In this document: piece by piece, positions 52,342 to 60,329 of the stretch | How the letters are laid out: each line of letters starts with the position of its first letter | How positions within the stretch are numbered: position 1 is the stretch's first letter | Made by a program: the position numbers and the translations under genes | Assembly (NCBI RefSeq): GCF_004634245.1 | Contig: NZ_SJTF01000001.1 | Coordinates: forward strand, 484,329-548,328 | Direction: 5' to 3' | DNA from: Flavobacterium foetidum | Lineage (GTDB): Bacteria > Bacteroidota > Bacteroidia > Flavobacteriales > Flavobacteriaceae | Length of the DNA: 64,000 nucleotides | Notes under the pieces: model-generated | Databases searched by the model: none | Told to the model about the DNA's origin: nothing | What the model saw: the letters and a program-made list of their open reading frames with translations, nothing else

Positions 52342-55300
52342 TTGAAAAATATGAATGGTAACTTTAAAAGAAATCTGCTTATAAGTTCGCTGGTTTCATT
52401 ATTGGTTTTAACAATCAGTTCTGTAGCGTCGTTTATTAGCATAAAAAGTTTATTAAACAGTAATTTCTGGGTCAATCACACCCAAGAGGTAATCTACAAC
52501 TTAAATGAAGGTTCGGCTATAGTTACTGAAGCACAAACCAGCATGCGCGGCTATTTGCTTACCGGAGATGAGCAGTTTGTTGATCGTTTTAATGATTCTG
52601 AGGCAAAAGCAAATAGTTATTTTGATAAACTCGACGAGCTCACGGTAGATAATCCTTCGCAGCTAAAGCTTCTTAGCGAATTAAGAAGTAAACGTCTTGG
52701 ATTCTTTAAATACCTTAACAATCAGATTGTAAAAAAACGTCTCAATAAGGAAACCTTAATTTTTGATTTAAACGAGGGAAGGTTGATGATGAACGATATG
52801 CGCGCTATCATCAAAAGGGTAGAAAGTGCAGAACAGCACCTTTTACAGGAACGTATTGCTAACTCTGAACGATACGGAACTTACAGTTTGATTCTGATTG
52901 TGGTGGCATTTATTGTAGCTTTCTTGATTTCAATTGTGTTTTTAATCAGAATCTTGAAGGATTATAACGAACGTTCGTTGCTGCAAAGCGAATTAGAGAA
53001 AAAAGACAAAGAAACCGCTCAGCGAATCGAAGCAATCAGTACGATTGCAACAAATATTTCCAAAGGTAATTACGATATCAGGGTAGACGATACCAAAGCA
53101 GATGCACTTGGTAGTGTTGGGGAATCGCTCAATACCATGGGAGTTTCTCTTAAGAACTCTTTTGATCTTTTGTCTCAAAAAGAATGGCTTCAAACTGGTG
53201 TTGCTGAATTGAACAATGTGATGCTGGGCGAGAAAACGCTTCAAAAATTGTCAAAAGATGTTATCGAATTTTTGTGCCACTATACGAGCAGCAGTGCTGG
53301 TGTTTTATATGTTATAGAAGAGAATGAACTGGTTTCTGTAGGAGGCTACAGCTACATACCAAACAAAAATAGAGAACGAATTAAAAATGGCGAAGGCCTT
53401 ATAGGACAGGCGATTGCTTCGGGGAAAATATTAGAATTAAAAACCTTAGCTCCCGATGATATTCAGATAAATTATGCTTTGGGACAGGTAAAACCATCGC
53501 ATATTGTGGCAGTTCCTTTAATCGATAACAAAATCGAAGGTGCTCTAGAAATTGCTAGTATTTACGGTTTCTCTGAACTGCATTTGGAATTCCTGAAAAC
53601 GGTTGCCAATAATATCGGAATTGCGATAAAATCTACTCAGAATCGAAAACGTGTTTTAGAATTATTGGAAGAAACCAAATCTCAAGCAGAAGAATTGCAG
53701 GTGCAGCATAGCGAATTGGAAGCGATTAATGCCGAATTAGAAGCACAGACCGAAAAACTGCAGGCTTCTGAAGAAGAACTTCGTGTACAGCAGGAAGAAT
53801 TGGAACAAACCAATGAAGAATTATCGGAAAGAAGTGTTTTATTAGAAGAAAAAAATACCGAAATCCAGAAAAAATCTGAAGCTTTAGAGCTTACTACGCG
53901 CTACAAGTCAGAATTTTTGGCCAATATGTCGCATGAATTGCGAACACCTCTTAATTCTATTTTATTGTTAAGCCGTTTGTTGTCTGAAAACAACAACCAA
54001 ACAATGAACAATGAAGAAATTGAATTCGCGAAAGTGATTCAGAGTTCAGGAAACAGCTTGTTGGGCTTGATTGACGAGATTCTGGATTTATCTAAGATCG
54101 AAGCCGGAAAAATGGATCTTGAATTTATCGATGTTTCAACCAAAGAGATTACAGATAATTTATGGAATCTCTTTAACATTGTTGCCAAAGAAAAAAACAT
54201 CAAGTTTGAAATAATTGCCAAAGACGCGCCAATTGTCATAAAAACAGATAAAATGCGCTTGGAGCAGATTCTTAAAAACCTGATTTCTAATGCAATTAAA
54301 TTTACAGACAAAGGTTCTGTGAGTTTAGAAATCAAAGTTGATTCTGATGATGATAAAATTATCTGCTTTATTGTAAAAGATACCGGAATCGGAATTCCGC
54401 TAGAAAAACAGCCTTTGATTTTCGAAGCTTTCCAACAAGCAGACGGATCTACAAAACGCAAATACGGAGGAACAGGTCTCGGATTGTCTATTAGCCGTGA
54501 ATTGGCCAAATTACTCAGAGGTGAGATAATTTTACATAGCAAGGTAAACGAAGGTAGTACTTTTACCTTATGCCTTCCGGTTTTAGGATTTGCGATTAAT
54601 AAAATAACGGCGGATAAAATTCCGCATGCAGAAGTTATAGAAGAGGAGGAAGTGATATCTGAAGAAGAAAGAATAAGATACATTAGCCCGATTATTCCAA
54701 ATGAAATTGAAGACGACAGAAACTCGATTCAGGAAGGAGATAAGGTAATTTTGATTGTAGAAGACGACATCAGCTTTGCTAAATCACTTCTTGCCTTTAC
54801 ACAGAAAAAAGGCTATAAAGGAGTTGTGGCGGTAAGAGGAGATTATGCCCTTAATTTTGCCTTGATTTACAAGCCAGTCGGAATTTTACTCGATATTGAA
54901 TTGCCGATTAAAAGCGGTTGGGAAGTTCTGGAAGAATTAAAGAACAATTCGCATACCAAGCATATTTCGGTTCATATTATGTCTTCGCACAAACTTAAAC
55001 AAGAAAGTTTGCTTAAAGGTGCTGTAGATTTCTTAGACAAACCGGTGGCATTTGACAAAATTCCGGAAGTTTTTATGCGCATTGAGCACATCATAAACAA
55101 GGAGTCTCAGAAAGTCTTGATTATTGAAGACAACCCGAAACATGCCAAAGCGCTTGCTTATTTCTTAGAGACGTACAACATTAATTCTGAAATAAAAAGC
55201 GAAGTCGCTGCAGGATTAACGGCCTTAAACAGAGAAGAAGTAGACTGTGTGATTCTGGATATGGGAATTCCGGACAAACAGGCTTATGAAATATTAGATG

Positions 55301-55920
55301 GCGTAAAGAAAAGTCCAGGATTAGAAAATCTTCCCGTAATTGTTTTTACAGGAAAAAGTTTGTCTATAAAAGAAGAATTGAAAATTAGAAAATATGCTGA
55401 TTCAATTATCGTAAAAACAGCCCATTCGTATCAAAGGATGCTCGATGAGGTGTCGCTGTTCCTTCATTTGGTCGAAGAAAAGAAAGAAGGCAAAGCAAGA
55501 AAAGAAAGTCCGAAAAAACTTAATTCGTTAAATAATATTTTATTTGAAAAGAAAGTTCTGATTGTAGACGACGATGTTCGTAATATTTATTCGCTTTCTA
55601 AAGCTCTTGAAGCCTTCAAAATGAATGTTATTACGGCTTTTGACGGAAAAGAAGCGATTAAGATATTAGATGAAAATCCGGATACCGATGTAGTACTGCT
55701 TGATATGATGATGCCAAACATGGATGGTTATGAAACTGCAGAAAAGATAAGAAGTAACCCGAAATTCCTTAACTTAGCGGTAATTGCCGTAACAGCAAAA
55801 GCAATGACAGGAGACAGGGAAAAATGTATCAAGGCAGGCGCTTCAGACTACATAACCAAACCGGTCGATGTTGACCAGCTCTTATCATTGCTGCGAGTGT
55901 GGCTGTATGATAAAATCTAA
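52342..55920 (+). CDS. hybrid histidine kinase with CHASE3, HAMP, GAF and three receivers
   Basis: The 1192-residue membrane protein has a first helix (about 9-32), a CHASE3-type periplasmic domain (about 40-175), a second helix (about 177-200), HAMP-like sequence (about 205-290), GAF (about 300-430), a long coiled coil (440-520), HisKA with His in NMSHELRTPLNSI, HATPase, and three receivers (about 805-925, 930-1050, 1070-1190). All three keep an Asp (LLDIELP, ILDMGIP, LLDMMMP). It probably passes phosphate to the regulator just downstream. Confidence 0.93.
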   Translation: MKNMNGNFKRNLLISSLVSLLVLTISSVASFISIKSLLNSNFWVNHTQEVIYNLNEGSAIVTEAQTSMRGYLLTGDEQFVDRFNDSEAKANSYFDKLDELTVDNPSQLKLLSELRSKRLGFFKYLNNQIVKKRLNKETLIFDLNEGRLMMNDMRAIIKRVESAEQHLLQERIANSERYGTYSLILIVVAFIVAFLISIVFLIRILKDYNERSLLQSELEKKDKETAQRIEAISTIATNISKGNYDIRVDDTKADALGSVGESLNTMGVSLKNSFDLLSQKEWLQTGVAELNNVMLGEKTLQKLSKDVIEFLCHYTSSSAGVLYVIEENELVSVGGYSYIPNKNRERIKNGEGLIGQAIASGKILELKTLAPDDIQINYALGQVKPSHIVAVPLIDNKIEGALEIASIYGFSELHLEFLKTVANNIGIAIKSTQNRKRVLELLEETKSQAEELQVQHSELEAINAELEAQTEKLQASEEELRVQQEELEQTNEELSERSVLLEEKNTEIQKKSEALELTTRYKSEFLANMSHELRTPLNSILLLSRLLSENNNQTMNNEEIEFAKVIQSSGNSLLGLIDEILDLSKIEAGKMDLEFIDVSTKEITDNLWNLFNIVAKEKNIKFEIIAKDAPIVIKTDKMRLEQILKNLISNAIKFTDKGSVSLEIKVDSDDDKIICFIVKDTGIGIPLEKQPLIFEAFQQADGSTKRKYGGTGLGLSISRELAKLLRGEIILHSKVNEGSTFTLCLPVLGFAINKITADKIPHAEVIEEEEVISEEERIRYISPIIPNEIEDDRNSIQEGDKVILIVEDDISFAKSLLAFTQKKGYKGVVAVRGDYALNFALIYKPVGILLDIELPIKSGWEVLEELKNNSHTKHISVHIMSSHKLKQESLLKGAVDFLDKPVAFDKIPEVFMRIEHIINKESQKVLIIEDNPKHAKALAYFLETYNINSEIKSEVAAGLTALNREEVDCVILDMGIPDKQAYEILDGVKKSPGLENLPVIVFTGKSLSIKEELKIRKYADSIIVKTAHSYQRMLDEVSLFLHLVEEKKEGKARKESPKKLNSLNNILFEKKVLIVDDDVRNIYSLSKALEAFKMNVITAFDGKEAIKILDENPDTDVVLLDMMMPNMDGYETAEKIRSNPKFLNLAVIAVTAKAMTGDREKCIKAGASDYITKPVDVDQLLSLLRVWLYDKI

Positions 55921-55935
55921 TTTTTAAAAGCACAG

Positions 55936-56301
55936 ATGAAGAAAAAACGACTATTGATTGTTGATGATGATTCGAGGAATATTTTTGCGTTGGTGAATAC
56001 CTTAAAAGCAAAATCCTACGAATGCGTATCGTGCTTAAGTGCAGAAGAAGCTTTACGAATATTGACTAAAGATGCAGACATAGATGCTGTATTGATTGAT
56101 ATGATGATGCCTGAAATGGATGGTTATGAGGCAATTCCGCTTATTAAAGAGATTCCGTTGCAGGAAAATGTCTTTATCATTGCGGTAACTGCTCAGGCTA
56201 TGAATGGCGATAAAGAGAAATGTTTAGAGGCTGGGGCAGATGCCTACATCTCAAAACCTGTAGATGTAGACAAACTGCTGCAGCTTTTGAGTGAAATTTG
56301 A
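55936..56301 (+). CDS. single-domain response regulator
   Basis: The 121-residue receiver has an acidic cluster VDDDSRN, phospho-acceptor Asp in AVLIDMMMPEMDGYE, Thr in IIAVTAQ and Lys in AYISKPVDVD. There is no output domain. It starts 15 nt after the hybrid kinase stop and ends 6 nt before cheR, so it is inside the operon and is the natural acceptor in a phosphorelay. It may control the CheR/CheB pair or another target by protein contact. Confidence 0.93.
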   Translation: MKKKRLLIVDDDSRNIFALVNTLKAKSYECVSCLSAEEALRILTKDADIDAVLIDMMMPEMDGYEAIPLIKEIPLQENVFIIAVTAQAMNGDKEKCLEAGADAYISKPVDVDKLLQLLSEI

Positions 56302-56307
56302 TAAATT

Positions 56308-57117
56308 ATGATTGAGGATATAGAACTAGAAACTCTCATCAATGATGTTTATGAATATTATGGATTTGATTTTGGAAGTTATTCCAGAGCTTCACTGAAA
56401 CGCCGTGTTTACAGGGTTTATCAGCTTGACGGTTTTAAGCATTTTCATGATTTCCTTTCCCGTGTTCGAACAGATGCGGAATATTGCAGAAGAATGATTG
56501 ACGAAATTACGGTCAACGTAACAGAAATGTTTCGTGATCCGTCATTTTACTTGACTTTAAGAAAAGAAATTTTACCCCTACTGGGAACCAAGCCTTTTAT
56601 ACGCATCTGGCACGCCGGATGCTCAACAGGCGAAGAAGTATATTCTATGGCAATCCTGCTTTACGAAGCGGGTTTGTTGCACAAATCGCTGTTGTATGCT
56701 ACAGATGTAAATGCATCGGTCTTAGAAACTGCCAAAAGCGGTATTTTTCCGCTTCGCATGATAAAAGATTACGCTGATAATTATCGGGATTCTGGCGGAC
56801 AGGAAGACTTTTCAAATTATTATATTGCCAATTACGGTTATGCAAAATTCAATCAAAATCTGGCCGAGAAAATGGTTTACTCGCAACACAATCTCGTTTC
56901 AGACACTTCTTTTAACGAGTTTGATTTGATTTTGTGCCGTAATGTTCTGATTTATTTCGATAATAACCTGCAGAAAAGAGTGGTTAAGTTATTTGACGAC
57001 AGTCTCGCTGTGTTGGGTTTTCTGGCATTAGGAACAAAAGAAACTATAAAATATTCTATATCTCAAAGCAAATACAAACAATTTGATAAAGAGAAAATAT
57101 GGAGAAAAATAAAATAA
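56308..57117 (+). CDS. CheR-family methyltransferase
   Basis: The 269-residue protein has an N-terminal helical domain (about 1-75) and an S-adenosylmethionine-binding domain with WHAGCSTGEEVYSMAILL, LLYATDVNASVLETAK and ILCRNVLIYFD. In chemotaxis, CheR methylates glutamates on receptors. Here no receptor, CheA or CheW gene is nearby and the organism type is not flagellated, so the substrate is open. The end of the gene overlaps cheB by 19 nt. Confidence 0.92.
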   Translation: MIEDIELETLINDVYEYYGFDFGSYSRASLKRRVYRVYQLDGFKHFHDFLSRVRTDAEYCRRMIDEITVNVTEMFRDPSFYLTLRKEILPLLGTKPFIRIWHAGCSTGEEVYSMAILLYEAGLLHKSLLYATDVNASVLETAKSGIFPLRMIKDYADNYRDSGGQEDFSNYYIANYGYAKFNQNLAEKMVYSQHNLVSDTSFNEFDLILCRNVLIYFDNNLQKRVVKLFDDSLAVLGFLALGTKETIKYSISQSKYKQFDKEKIWRKIK

Positions 57118-57680
57118 AACAAAACTGTAAAGTAGTCATTATAGGAGGCTCAGCAGGAAGTCTTCAGGCATTGCTTCAAATCCTGCCTTTTCTGCGACAG
57201 CCAATTTCATATGCTGTCGTGATTGTAGTACATCGCAAAAGTTCAGACGAACAGACCTTAGAAGATCTTATTACATTAAAATCAAAAGTTGAGGTTAAGC
57301 AGGTAGAAGACAAGGTGCGTCTTTTACCGGGATTTATTTATATAGCACCCTCGAATTATCATTTATTATTTGAGAAAGGTGAAACGCTTTCGCTGGATAC
57401 TTCCGAAAAAATCAATTACAGCAGGCCAAGCATAGATGTTTCTTTTGAGTCGGCGGCTGAAATATACGGAAGTAACCTTGTCGGAATATTATTGTCGGGT
57501 TCCAACTCCGACGGAACTGCTGGACTTATTGCAATAAAGGAAGCTGGGGGGACTATTATAGTTCAGAATCCGCTTTCTGCAGATATGTCATTTATGCCCA
57601 AAAATGCTGTTATTAACGCTAAACCTCATTATATTCTCGATGCACCTGAAATTCTGGAGTTTTTACAAGACCTAAATTGA
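57099..57680 (+). CDS. CheB-type methylesterase without receiver domain
   Basis: Only the catalytic methylesterase domain is present (193 residues). The triad is visible as Ser in IIGGSAGSLQAL, His in VVIVVHRKSSDEQTL and Asp in LLSGSNSDGTAGL. Standard chemotaxis CheB has an N-terminal receiver that is absent here; the receiver-only protein encoded two genes earlier may supply it in trans. It overlaps cheR by 19 nt and ends the cluster. Confidence 0.92.
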   Translation: MEKNKIKQNCKVVIIGGSAGSLQALLQILPFLRQPISYAVVIVVHRKSSDEQTLEDLITLKSKVEVKQVEDKVRLLPGFIYIAPSNYHLLFEKGETLSLDTSEKINYSRPSIDVSFESAAEIYGSNLVGILLSGSNSDGTAGLIAIKEAGGTIIVQNPLSADMSFMPKNAVINAKPHYILDAPEILEFLQDLN

Positions 57681-57697
57681 TTTTCAAATACAAGGAA

Positions 57698-58456
57698 TCA
57701 ATCTTCGTCTTCTGGAAGAATTACTTTGTTGATTTCGGCTTCTTTTGCAGCTCTTTTTTGTGCGGCTTTTCCCTTTCCAATTGGAATTCCCGCCGTTAAG
57801 TAAAGAGATCTGTTGTAAACATTAGGACCGTCACCTTTCATAACTGGAACCAAACCATAATAATACTGAATCGTAATATTTAATCCGTAACCAACTTTTA
57901 AATGGTAGCCAGCGCCAAAGGCAACGCCGGCATCTATTACGCGAATTTGGTCTTTTATGTCTTTTTTATAGACTACATCTTCTTTGTCTACTTCAATTCT
58001 AAATTCATCAAAAGCTTTTGCTAAAAGTCCAAGTTGAGGTCCGGCTTTTACATAGATGTTGCTTTTGAAATGATGCTTAATCAAAATAGGAACATTAAAA
58101 TACCGAATTTCCCTATTTACTGTGCCTCCTGCAAAAGTATTGTCAAGGTCAGGATTCTCTAAAGAGTACATCGGAATATGACGGGCTCCCATAGGCGATT
58201 TTACTATAACTCCTGTATTTATCATCCAAGCCGGATTTTGTTTGGAACGAAAATCAAAATAAAAGCCAAGATTAAATCCAGCATTGCTTCCCGAAGTATC
58301 CATGTTTTGAATATCAGAGAAATTGACACCTCCCTCAAGTCCAAATTCTAAGAATGGAGAATTTAGTTTATCTCCAAAAATCAAGGATATCAAAACCTGA
58401 GATTTTGCCTGATTTATAAAGAATAAAGCGAGAATTATACATAAACCTTTTTTCAT
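57698..58456 (-). CDS. outer-membrane beta-barrel (porin-like) protein
   Basis: The 252-residue protein has a signal peptide (MKKGLCIILALFFINQAKSQ) and a PorT/OMP_b-brl-like pattern of strands: GLEGGVNFSDIQN, NLGFYFDFRSKQNP and LKVGYGLNITIQYYYGLVPV. It ends with a basic/acidic tail (RAAKEAEINKVILPEDED), so the last strand is not C-terminal. It is encoded 11 nt after the 58.5-kb gene, which supports an operon of two outer-membrane proteins. No known partner function. Confidence 0.8.
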   Translation of the reverse strand: MKKGLCIILALFFINQAKSQVLISLIFGDKLNSPFLEFGLEGGVNFSDIQNMDTSGSNAGFNLGFYFDFRSKQNPAWMINTGVIVKSPMGARHIPMYSLENPDLDNTFAGGTVNREIRYFNVPILIKHHFKSNIYVKAGPQLGLLAKAFDEFRIEVDKEDVVYKKDIKDQIRVIDAGVAFGAGYHLKVGYGLNITIQYYYGLVPVMKGDGPNVYNRSLYLTAGIPIGKGKAAQKRAAKEAEINKVILPEDED

Positions 58457-58467
58457 AAAATAGGTTT

Positions 58468-59589
58468 TTAAAGTCCAAAACGATATTGTATGCCTCCCAA
58501 AGCTTGCGTGCGGGATCCGAGAAATCCAACTTCAACTCTAAACATAATATGTTTGTCAAGCTGATATTGCGAGCCAACGATAAAATTCCACATATCCTTT
58601 GGGCGTTTCTGAAGCGAATACTGCACCGATGACGAATTCGCAGTACTCAAAGCGCCATCTAAAGTAGAAAGGAAATTCCCAGCAGTCTCCAAAGCACGGT
58701 TAGCAGTATTGTGCTTGGCAATATTGCCGGGATTTTTTTGTTCTGCAGGAGTTAATCCGTTCCACCAAGTATCGACTTTTTCTTGATTTTCAGAGACTTT
58801 TGCCAGACCATTATCCACTTTTGCCTGAGCGGTCGATAAGTCGATAATTTCAGATAAATTAATATTTCCGTTTGTATTTCCAGAAATATGCACTCTAAAA
58901 CCGCCTACCCACAAAGCAATATTTTGATCAGCTTTACGTAATTTGAAAGTCTTCCCTAATCGGGGACCAAAAACATACGAAAAAGCAGGTTTGTCTAAAG
59001 CATCCACATCTGTCCAAGCCATATTCATGTCAAGAGCCAGCCAGCCACCGCCAATTCCGATAGTTGGCGTCATTCCGAAACCAAATGTTGTAGCGCTAAA
59101 GTTGGCTTTTGTACTGAAATTGGCTACTTCGTTCCAGTTATTGTCGGCATCGGGAATGTAAATGCCTGCATTGATTTTTGTCGAAGGATTTGATTTTCCA
59201 AAAACGCCGTAAATATTCAGAAACGGAAGCAACCAGATATCGGGACGTATGGTTAATGCTCCAGCTTCTACAGAAGATTTATCAAAACGAACAATTTCAT
59301 CTAAATTGTGCATCGGACCATTGTTAAAGCCCACTTGAAGATTACTGATTATGATTTGAGAATCCTGCCAGAAATAATTTAGGGAAAGTCCAGCAGAGTA
59401 GGGAAGTTTATATCCTTTTTGAGCTACTTTTTCTCCCCAAATAGGAAGTGCATAAGGATATTCGGCAATTTTAAGACTGTCTTTTAGTTCCTGATTTTTT
59501 TGTCCGACAATTTTTTCGGTGTAGACTTGAGCGGAGATCTGAAAACTGCATAAGAATAAAAAGGCTGATATTAGTGATTTACATTTCAT
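58468..59589 (-). CDS. outer-membrane protein with a helical insertion
   Basis: The 373-residue product starts with a signal peptide (MKCKSLISAFLFLCSFQISA). Strand-like segments cover about 50-240 and the C terminus closes with QALGGIQYRFGL, as a barrel would. Between them, about residues 245-320 form an Ala/Asn/Lys-rich, probably helical or coiled-coil stretch (LSTAQAKVDNGLAKVSENQE; NTANRALETAGNFLSTLDGA). This fits a lipid-A- or porin-like barrel with an extra periplasmic or surface domain. The family is not recognised. It heads a two-gene operon. Confidence 0.65.
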   Translation of the reverse strand: MKCKSLISAFLFLCSFQISAQVYTEKIVGQKNQELKDSLKIAEYPYALPIWGEKVAQKGYKLPYSAGLSLNYFWQDSQIIISNLQVGFNNGPMHNLDEIVRFDKSSVEAGALTIRPDIWLLPFLNIYGVFGKSNPSTKINAGIYIPDADNNWNEVANFSTKANFSATTFGFGMTPTIGIGGGWLALDMNMAWTDVDALDKPAFSYVFGPRLGKTFKLRKADQNIALWVGGFRVHISGNTNGNINLSEIIDLSTAQAKVDNGLAKVSENQEKVDTWWNGLTPAEQKNPGNIAKHNTANRALETAGNFLSTLDGALSTANSSSVQYSLQKRPKDMWNFIVGSQYQLDKHIMFRVEVGFLGSRTQALGGIQYRFGL

Positions 59590-59897
59590 TTGTGAGAGTG
59601 TTTTAAAATTAATTAATCGAACTGCGTAAATAAATGTGTACTAATGAATTTCGGCTTATTGCATTGCTTTACAGGTGGATAAGAATATTTGTTTTTAGAG
59701 CTGGTAAATAGAAAATAATGAGTTTATTAGTGTTAAAGTTAATTAAAAAAATCTAATTGATTAGGTTTTTTTGAGAAATTGAACTCGTAATAAGAAGAAA
59801 ATCAGTCAGTTTTGGTTTAAGATGTCTCTTTTTTTGAAACCCGATCATTCTGAACGATTCCCTATTTTGTAAAAGAATAAATACTATTTTTGTATTT
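59590..59897. other. 308-bp gap between divergent genes
   Basis: AT-rich sequence with a hairpin AATCTAAT-TG-ATTAGGTT (about 59750-59767) flanked by A- and T-runs on both sides, resembling a bidirectional terminator in a place where none is needed for the flanking genes. The DUF6660 promoter is at the right end. No ORF is supported. Confidence 0.45.
59885..59892 (+). promoter_or_regulatory. -7 box directly before the DUF6660 gene
   Basis: TATTTTTG matches TAnnTTTG and ends 5 nt before the GTG start at 59898, predicting a leaderless message. Confidence 0.55.
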
Positions 59898-60221
59898 GTG
59901 AAATGGATTGCAGTCATATTATCAATTTATCTGATGGCATTGTCTAATATGCCTTGTGCGGATATGGAAGTAAACAGCGCTATGCATAAAACAGCTCAGT
60001 TTGCTTCAGAAGACAATCATTCGCACGATAAGGAAAATGATTTATGTTCTCCGTTTTGTGCCTGTAATTGTTGCGGTGCTCAGGTTTTGAGTTACCATTC
60101 TGCTGTAAGTTTCGAATTTCCTAAAGCTTATAAGCAAATTTCAGTACCGTTGCCAAGCTACAATTCTGTTTTTTTTTCCGATTTCTACGGAAGCATTTGG
60201 CAACCCCCTCAAATAATATAA
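59898..60221 (+). CDS. DUF6660-type small exported protein of metal-efflux loci
   Basis: The 107-residue protein begins at GTG with an N-terminal hydrophobic segment (KWIAVILSIYLMALSNMPCA). A His/Asp-rich part (DNHSHDKENDLC) and a Cys cluster (CSPFCACNCCGAQVL) follow. The His and Cys groups suggest metal binding in the periplasm. Members of this group typically precede CzcA/CusA efflux genes in Bacteroidota, as here. The ~108-nt gap to the pump gene carries a structured element. Confidence 0.8.
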   Translation: MKWIAVILSIYLMALSNMPCADMEVNSAMHKTAQFASEDNHSHDKENDLCSPFCACNCCGAQVLSYHSAVSFEFPKAYKQISVPLPSYNSVFFSDFYGSIWQPPQII

Positions 60222-60322
60222 TGATTATGCCTGTTCGATAAAAATCGAAAACGGGCGAGAGAGTTGTGGACTTTCCACACATTTGCAGACAATTTACTTG
60301 TCTAATTTCTCACGTCATTATA
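60217..60322 (+). ncRNA. candidate structured RNA element between DUF6660 and czcA
   Basis: The outer stem TATAATGA (60217-60224) pairs with TCATTATA (60315-60322). Inside lie GCCTGTTCGAT / ATCGAA-aa-CGGGC (60229-60256, loop AAAA), a second junction stem GAGAGA / TTTCTC (60257-60262 with 60306-60311, G-U included), TGTGGA/TCCACA (60265-60270, 60274-60279) and AGACAA/TTGTCT (60287-60292, 60298-60303). The fold ends 7 nt before the czcA ATG, so it could gate pump expression. No known riboswitch consensus is recognised. The structure is read by eye. Confidence 0.5.
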
Positions 60323-60329
60323 GATTCAA

